Origin: Bilabrum cf. latius | Taxonomy: Eukaryota; Bigyra: Bicosoecida; Bigyra; Bicosoecida | Direction of reading: 5' to 3' | DNA length: 64,000 nt | Assembly (NCBI GenBank): GCA_965178125.1 | Contig: OZ237765.1 | Coordinates: 496,001-560,000 of the forward strand | Part shown: in pieces, positions 59,801 through 64,000 of the stretch | How positions within the stretch are numbered: the first letter of the stretch is position 1 | Layout: every line of letters starts with the position of its first letter | Program-made: the position numbers and the translations under genes | The notes under the pieces: generated by a model | Seen by the model: only the letters and a program-made list of their open reading frames with translations | Database searches by the model: none | Told to the model about the DNA's origin: nothing

Positions 59801-61987
59801 GCAGCCGCCGAAGATCGTCCGTCAGCAAGTGGCACGGCGCGGGCAGCCTTCGGTGCCGGCGGAGAAGGCGATCAAGAAGAAGGAGCCGAAGGTTCGGCCG
59901 ACGGAGGTGTGTCACCGGTGGTGGCAAGCCCCGTGGTGGCAAGCCCCGTGGTGGCCAGCCCCGTGGCGGGTGCCGGCGAGGACGAGGAAGATGAGGAGCT
60001 GACCGGTGAGCAGGCCGCTGGCAGGCTACTGGACGTTCTGGGTCTCTTCGGGCGTCAGGCGGTCAGGGCGATGCGGGGCAGCAGGCCGGTGAGGGAGCCA
60101 GGGCAGCCTAGTCCTGCGCTTGAGGTGCCGTACGTGGTGCAGAGCGACGCCGAATCCATGGGCCGCGTGGCGTCTCTCCTTGACATGCTCCGCTCTGCGT
60201 ATGACGAGTGCGGGGAGGATGAGAGTGGCAAGAAACGCGTGTGCGGGATGATCGAGACTGTGCTGAGCCTGCTCAGCCTCAACTTTAGGAGGCTGGGGTA
60301 TGCCGGCGTTCATCCCAGTGAGGCCGGGTTTGATGTGGCCGCCCCGCCGCCCACATTCCCCTACGTGTCGTTGAAGAAAGACAAGAAGAAGAAGGGGAAG
60401 AAGAAGAGGAAGGGGGGTGACAGCGGCAGCGAAGATGAGGACGGTGGCGCGGGTGCCGGCATGACCGACGCCGAGCTCGCCATGCAGCTGTAGGAGCAGG
60501 AGGAGCGGGCCATGCTCGAGGCATCCGGTGCTCTGGATGGGGCGAGCGGGGACGGCGACAACGACTCGGATGATGATGACGAGGAGGAGGACGGTGACGG
60601 TGACGGCGACGGTGACGGTGACGGTGACGGTGACGGTGAGGACGGTGGGTCTGATGGAGCGGGCGGGGCCGGAAAGAAGGCCGACAGAAAGGCAGCCAAG
60701 GCCTCGCTGGCCAAGCTCCAGTCCGTGCTAGAGGGGATCTACGCGGCCGAGCAGCTACCCGGTGAGATCCGCGCCGAGGCCGCCTCTGTTGTGGACCACT
60801 CGCTGCCTCTGTTCTATCCCTCTACAGAGGAGAGAGCAGCCCTGCTCAGGCGATGCACGGCGGATGGCACGGACGGTGTGGTGGAGCTGCAGCTGGCCTG
60901 GCCGGTGGAGGTGGCCGGTGGTGCTGCAGGGGGCAACGACGGCGATGAGGAGGAGGAGGGGGGGTCCGCTGCGACGGGCGGGGCAGCAGGTGGGGGAGAC
61001 TCAACGGATAGCCGGTTCGAGCGTGCGGTGCTGCTGGTGCAGTCGGCGTGCCGCAGGTCTGGCTGGAGGTGCGAGATCCTGTCGCTGTGGAAGCAGTCGA
61101 TCCACCTCGTGCTATCGCCCCCCCGGAGGACGTCAGCCGCATCCGCCGGCCCCCGGGGCGCTGCTTCAGGGAACAACGACGGGTCCGTGGGACCCGTTGC
61201 GGAGCTGCTCACCAAGACGCTGGCCGAGGAGCTTGACCGGGCAGGCATCGCCGGGTTTGTGTTCCCCGAGGGCTGCCAGCTGGACGACCTCGGGTTCTGC
61301 CTGGAACGTTCGCTGAATTTTGACCGCCAGAAGAGGGTGGACACGGGCCCGTCCATCGGGCTGGTGCGGCTGTATCCCGCGGGGAGCACCTCTGCAGACG
61401 CGGTGGTCGAGCATATTCAGGCGTACTTGGACAACGCCCACTAGAAGCAGCAGGAGAAGAAGAGGAAAGCAGAGGAGGAGGTCAGCGGGGTCCACGTGGA
61501 CCGTGATGATGATGACGACAACAGCAGCACCGCGCCCTCGGAGGCAGGTGAGGAGGGGGACGGGCCGCCAGTGCCACTGCCTGGCGCGTTCGGGTTCGCG
61601 ATGGGGGGGGTACCGAGGGCCGGTACTTTCGGGGGAGGGTTTGGAGGACCAGCTCCCTCCGCTCCATCGGGTGGGGGCTTTTCCTTCGGAGCCAGCGCGG
61701 GAAGTAGGTGGGGAGGCGGAGCGCCCACCATGGCTGCGTCCAGCTCGGGGGGGGGTGGCTTCAGCTTTGGGGGGGGTGGTATGGCAGCGCCCACCATGCA
61801 TTGGGGGGCCGCCGGTGGGACTCCGCCCGTCCCTCCTGCATTCCTTGTTGGGAGAGGGGGAAGGGGAGGAAGGGGCGGAAGGGGCGGTGGAAGGTCTGCG
61901 GGAGGGGCGGCGAGGCGGACTGTGAGGCGATCTGCCAGAGCTGAGAGGCGCGGTGTATTTGACCTGGGCGATGAAATGGACTTCTGA
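56894..61987 (+). CDS. Large SPRY-domain protein with UIM-like and acidic regions
   Basis: Exons 56894-57805, 58027-58168 and 58446-61987 (introns 221 and 277 nt) encode about 1531 aa. UAGs are at 59228, 59756, 60491 and 61442; the end is UGA. After a coiled N-terminus comes a beta-rich module (FTFNATHVRVAFPDDESRCE, YLDLGGARCREIQIVLEG, CLNGIQLY) that resembles DOC/F5-8C-like folds. The SPRY domain begins in exon 3 (GMEVTGNTSSGAYAALNYGI) and shows FWTIRAYNGQV, LGRMRQGSKIKFVLDMDKGE and FYPLVCFYSSNRKVKFDYI. Downstream are charged linkers, a TDAELAMQL-UAG-EQEERAM stretch like a ubiquitin-interacting motif, a (Gly-Asp)n run, helical domains and a GGFSFG/RGG tail. It is possibly a ubiquitin-pathway scaffold; no catalytic domain seen. 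UAGs fall in charged helices where Gln or Glu would fit. Confidence 0.75.
58273..58364. repeat. 23-bp tandem repeat, four copies, in an intron
   Basis: Four perfect copies of a 23-base unit starting ATCGACTGAACCCATTGCA lie in the second intron of the SPRY gene. The unit is not a multiple of three, fitting non-coding DNA. The same intron starts with a perfect copy of the 13-mer GTGTGACGAGTGC. Confidence 0.93.
60590..60637 (+). repeat. GACGGT hexanucleotide array coding (Asp-Gly)n
   Basis: Eight tandem GACGGT units, one GACGGC, in frame in the SPRY gene. It is the third example in this window of a dipeptide-coding hexamer array. Confidence 0.9.
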
Positions 61988-62227
61988 TTTTTCTTCTGTG
62001 TTGCTGCTCGCGATGAGCATATGAGAAAAAGGCTAAAAGTAGTACAGGCCCATCATATGACGCAACCTTCTGGACTCGGTCAACTTGAGGACCCAGATTG
62101 CTTTTTTGCCCGTAGTGATGGTTGCAACCAATAGTTCCGCGGTTTGTGCGCGGCGCCGAGAGCCAGCCGCAGCCACGCGTAGGCTCAGAACACGGTCCGC
62201 CAGTGCGATCCACATTCAGTCGACAGC
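61988..62227. other. Intergenic, SPRY gene to MACPF gene
   Basis: About 240 bases between two plus-strand genes. No coding signal or notable repeat was seen. Confidence 0.4.
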
Positions 62228-64000
62228 ATGCGGTCCATTATATCTCTAATTGCATGTTCTGTATCAATTCTCGGTATTGGTACCGAGTGCGTGCGCCACG
62301 GCACTGGGACAGGCCGATTAAGATTCAATGCAAAGCGCATGGGCGCTCTCGAGACTCGCGTGCTATCCGAGGCTACATCTGGCGATGTTGGGGACGCAAA
62401 AACGCTTGATATAACGACAAGAAAAGGCGGAGATGAGCTCGATGCCATCAAAGGGATGGATTACCTGGGTAAGTGCTATTAATGTCGAATGTCTACAATG
62501 CGGCTCACTTGTAGCCCCACTTCTTAAAGCTAGCATTCCTTGTAACCCATCGAATGCAGGCATGGGGATGAACATGATTTTAGGGAGCCCAGGTAGCGGT
62601 GCAAACGGGGCCAAAAACGACTTTTGGCACGAAGCCATCATGAGCCTGGTCTTCGGGCAGTCCTCACAAACCAGAAGCGGCATGGCGCTCTAGCCTGTCG
62701 GGGGGCAAGCAGTGCCACTAACGAGATGTTTCAGATCATCATCCTCTTCGAAGTTCTCGACTACCGAGGAGCTGCAGGAGAGCTACAAGCAAGACTTTTC
62801 CGCCGGTTCGGAAGGCGGTGTGCCAGGGCTGCCTGCCGGCTTGGAGTTTAGCTTTTCGCAAGAGATGCAGGACTTCAACGAGCGCGTCGCGAAGTCGGAC
62901 ATTTCAGAGTATCGCACATCGGTGACTTGCACGTATTACCTGGTGCGCATCGACGACGGGGAGGCCGGACGAACTGTGAAGACCACGCCCCGATTCAAGC
63001 AGGCCGTGGCAAAGGTGGCAGTGGACAAACCCGAAGTCGAGGATGTCGTCAGGTTCATTGACGAGTTTGGCACTCATTTCGCGCGCGAGATCACCCTGGG
63101 AGCCTCTCTCACCCACGTGATGACCATCGCGTCAGACGAGGTGGAGAAGATCGAGAGCAAGGGGCAATCCGTCAGCGCGGCGATCGACGCTGCCATGATC
63201 AAGACCTCGACTTCGGGCGACTCAGAGATCAAGAAGATCGCCAAGCACCTGCAGGAGCACATGCAGACGCGCACGGAAACGATCGGGTCCGCACCGCCCA
63301 GTGCGGACCCGATGGATCCGGAGGCACCATCGCAGCTGGCCGAAGCAATGGCCGACAACCCCGCACCCGTGCGGGCAATACCTGCTCCGTTTTACGAAAT
63401 CCGCAAGGAAGACGGCGACGGCTTCGTCATGACCCGGGATTAGTACAGCACCATGATCGACATGTACATCAAGTACCTCAAGGGGAACCAGGAGGCCGAG
63501 CTTCTCAGGAAGCCGAGGACTTCGATCCGGATCGGCGACGAGCTGCGGTCGGACGAGGAGGATGCCAAGAAGCGCGCCGTGTTCGCCCCGGGCAAGTCCA
63601 CCATCCTCCAGCTGGAGACCAACGGCGAGCTGGTGCTCAAGAGCGCGGCGGGCCACACGCTCTGGAAGGTGACCCCGCCCGCCAAGATGCACGGCAAGGA
63701 GCTCAAGGGACCATTCGCGCTGAAATGGCAGGAGGACGGCCACATCGTGCTGAAGGGCAACCTCAAGTCGCCCTACTGGTCCATCGACGTGAGCCCCGAC
63801 GGCTGCACGGGTGTGATTCCCTTCGATCTCACCGTGCGCAAGTCGGGCGAGTTTGTCGTGCAGTCGGCTGACAGCCGCGTGATGTGGAAGTCCGACAGCA
63901 AGCTCGGGCAGGAGTCCACGAGCAACGACGGCCAGCGTGGTGCCATGTGCCAGCACGGAGAATTCAAGGGCATGCTGGAGCGGGGTGACTTCATCCGAGC
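62228..64000 (+). CDS. Secreted MACPF (perforin-like) protein with bulb-lectin-like C-terminus, partial
   Basis: Exons 62228-62468 and 62560 to beyond the window (91-nt intron, GTAAGT..AATGCAG). It begins with a signal peptide (MRSIISLIACSVSILGIGTE). The MACPF domain runs from the GMDYLG-GMGMNMILGSP junction across the intron through a beta-rich core (TCTYYLVRI). The hallmark DEFGTHFAREITLGASLTHV follows at about residue 247. UAGs are at 62691 (SGMAL-UAG-PVGG) and 63441 (MTRD-UAG-YSTM); both keep frame. From 63510 on, bulb-type lectin-like repeats follow (LQLETNGELVLKSAAGHTLW, LKWQEDGHIVLKGN, FVVQSADSRVMWKS) to the window edge. MACPF proteins form membrane pores in defence, invasion or predation, and the lectin part may target glycans. 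The 3' end is missing. Confidence 0.85.

Overview
The window is nuclear DNA from a GC-rich, flagellated, intron-containing protist. Spliceosomal introns (GT..AG, mostly about 90-390 nt), eS12, a Deltex-type E3, a ubiquitin-fold protein, SPRY, C2H2, FN3 and EF-hand proteins exclude a prokaryote, and a CCDC42/CFAP-type coiled-coil protein argues for a cilium. I cannot place the lineage; rhizarians and stramenopiles are possible. No rRNA, tRNA, CRISPR array or intact transposon was seen.

The main result is a non-standard nuclear genetic code. Most genes are interrupted by in-frame UAG, roughly 70 in the window, while their domains continue in the same frame on both sides. No reconstructed frame contains an internal UAA or UGA. 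Genes end in UGA, apart from two apparent UAA ends (24520 and 32021). UAG therefore looks like a sense codon. Glutamine is the best candidate and glutamate the second. One paralogue has CAG where two others have UAG, one pair is GAG/UAG and one is TTG/UAG, and conserved-family alignments place UAG at polar E/Q/D/K-type positions. eS12, the PhoPQ/AprA-like protein, the ATP-synthase-b-like protein and FUN14 have no UAG. The coordinates below treat UAG as sense, so several entries join frames that a standard-code annotation would split into fragments.

Layout: 1-3323, a partial gene end, eS12 and a secreted PhoPQ/AprA-like hydrolase. 4491-11726, left arm of a 7.2-kb inverted duplication with a subtilase and an LRR-ankyrin gene. 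11727-15119, a retroelement remnant with a 42-bp minisatellite and a ubiquitin-domain gene. 15380-18963, a secreted GH38 alpha-mannosidase. 19663-24522, a large membrane protein of unknown function. 24614-27667, a long divergent LRR-ankyrin paralogue. 28010-30040, an EF-hand protein. 31048-34729, a small three-exon gene and a C2H2 factor. 35043-37124, a WWE-WWE-RING-DTC Deltex-like E3. 37323-39864, organelle-type adenylosuccinate lyase and a small FN3 protein with a CaaX end. 40255-47481, right arm of the duplication. 47482-49275, a third copy of the LRR-ankyrin gene. 49276-54445, FUN14, a CFAP-type coiled-coil protein and an ATP-synthase-b-like protein. 55279-64000, a bulb-lectin-like secreted protein, a large SPRY protein and a MACPF protein with bulb-lectin-like repeats that runs off the end.

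There is no operon-like logic. Themes are ubiquitin signalling (Deltex, ubiquitin-fold protein, SPRY/UIM-like protein), secreted or lysosomal hydrolases and lectins, and an expanding LRR-ankyrin/subtilase cassette. Coding hexanucleotide expansions and an over-represented 13-mer, GTGTGACGAGTGC, are further unusual features.
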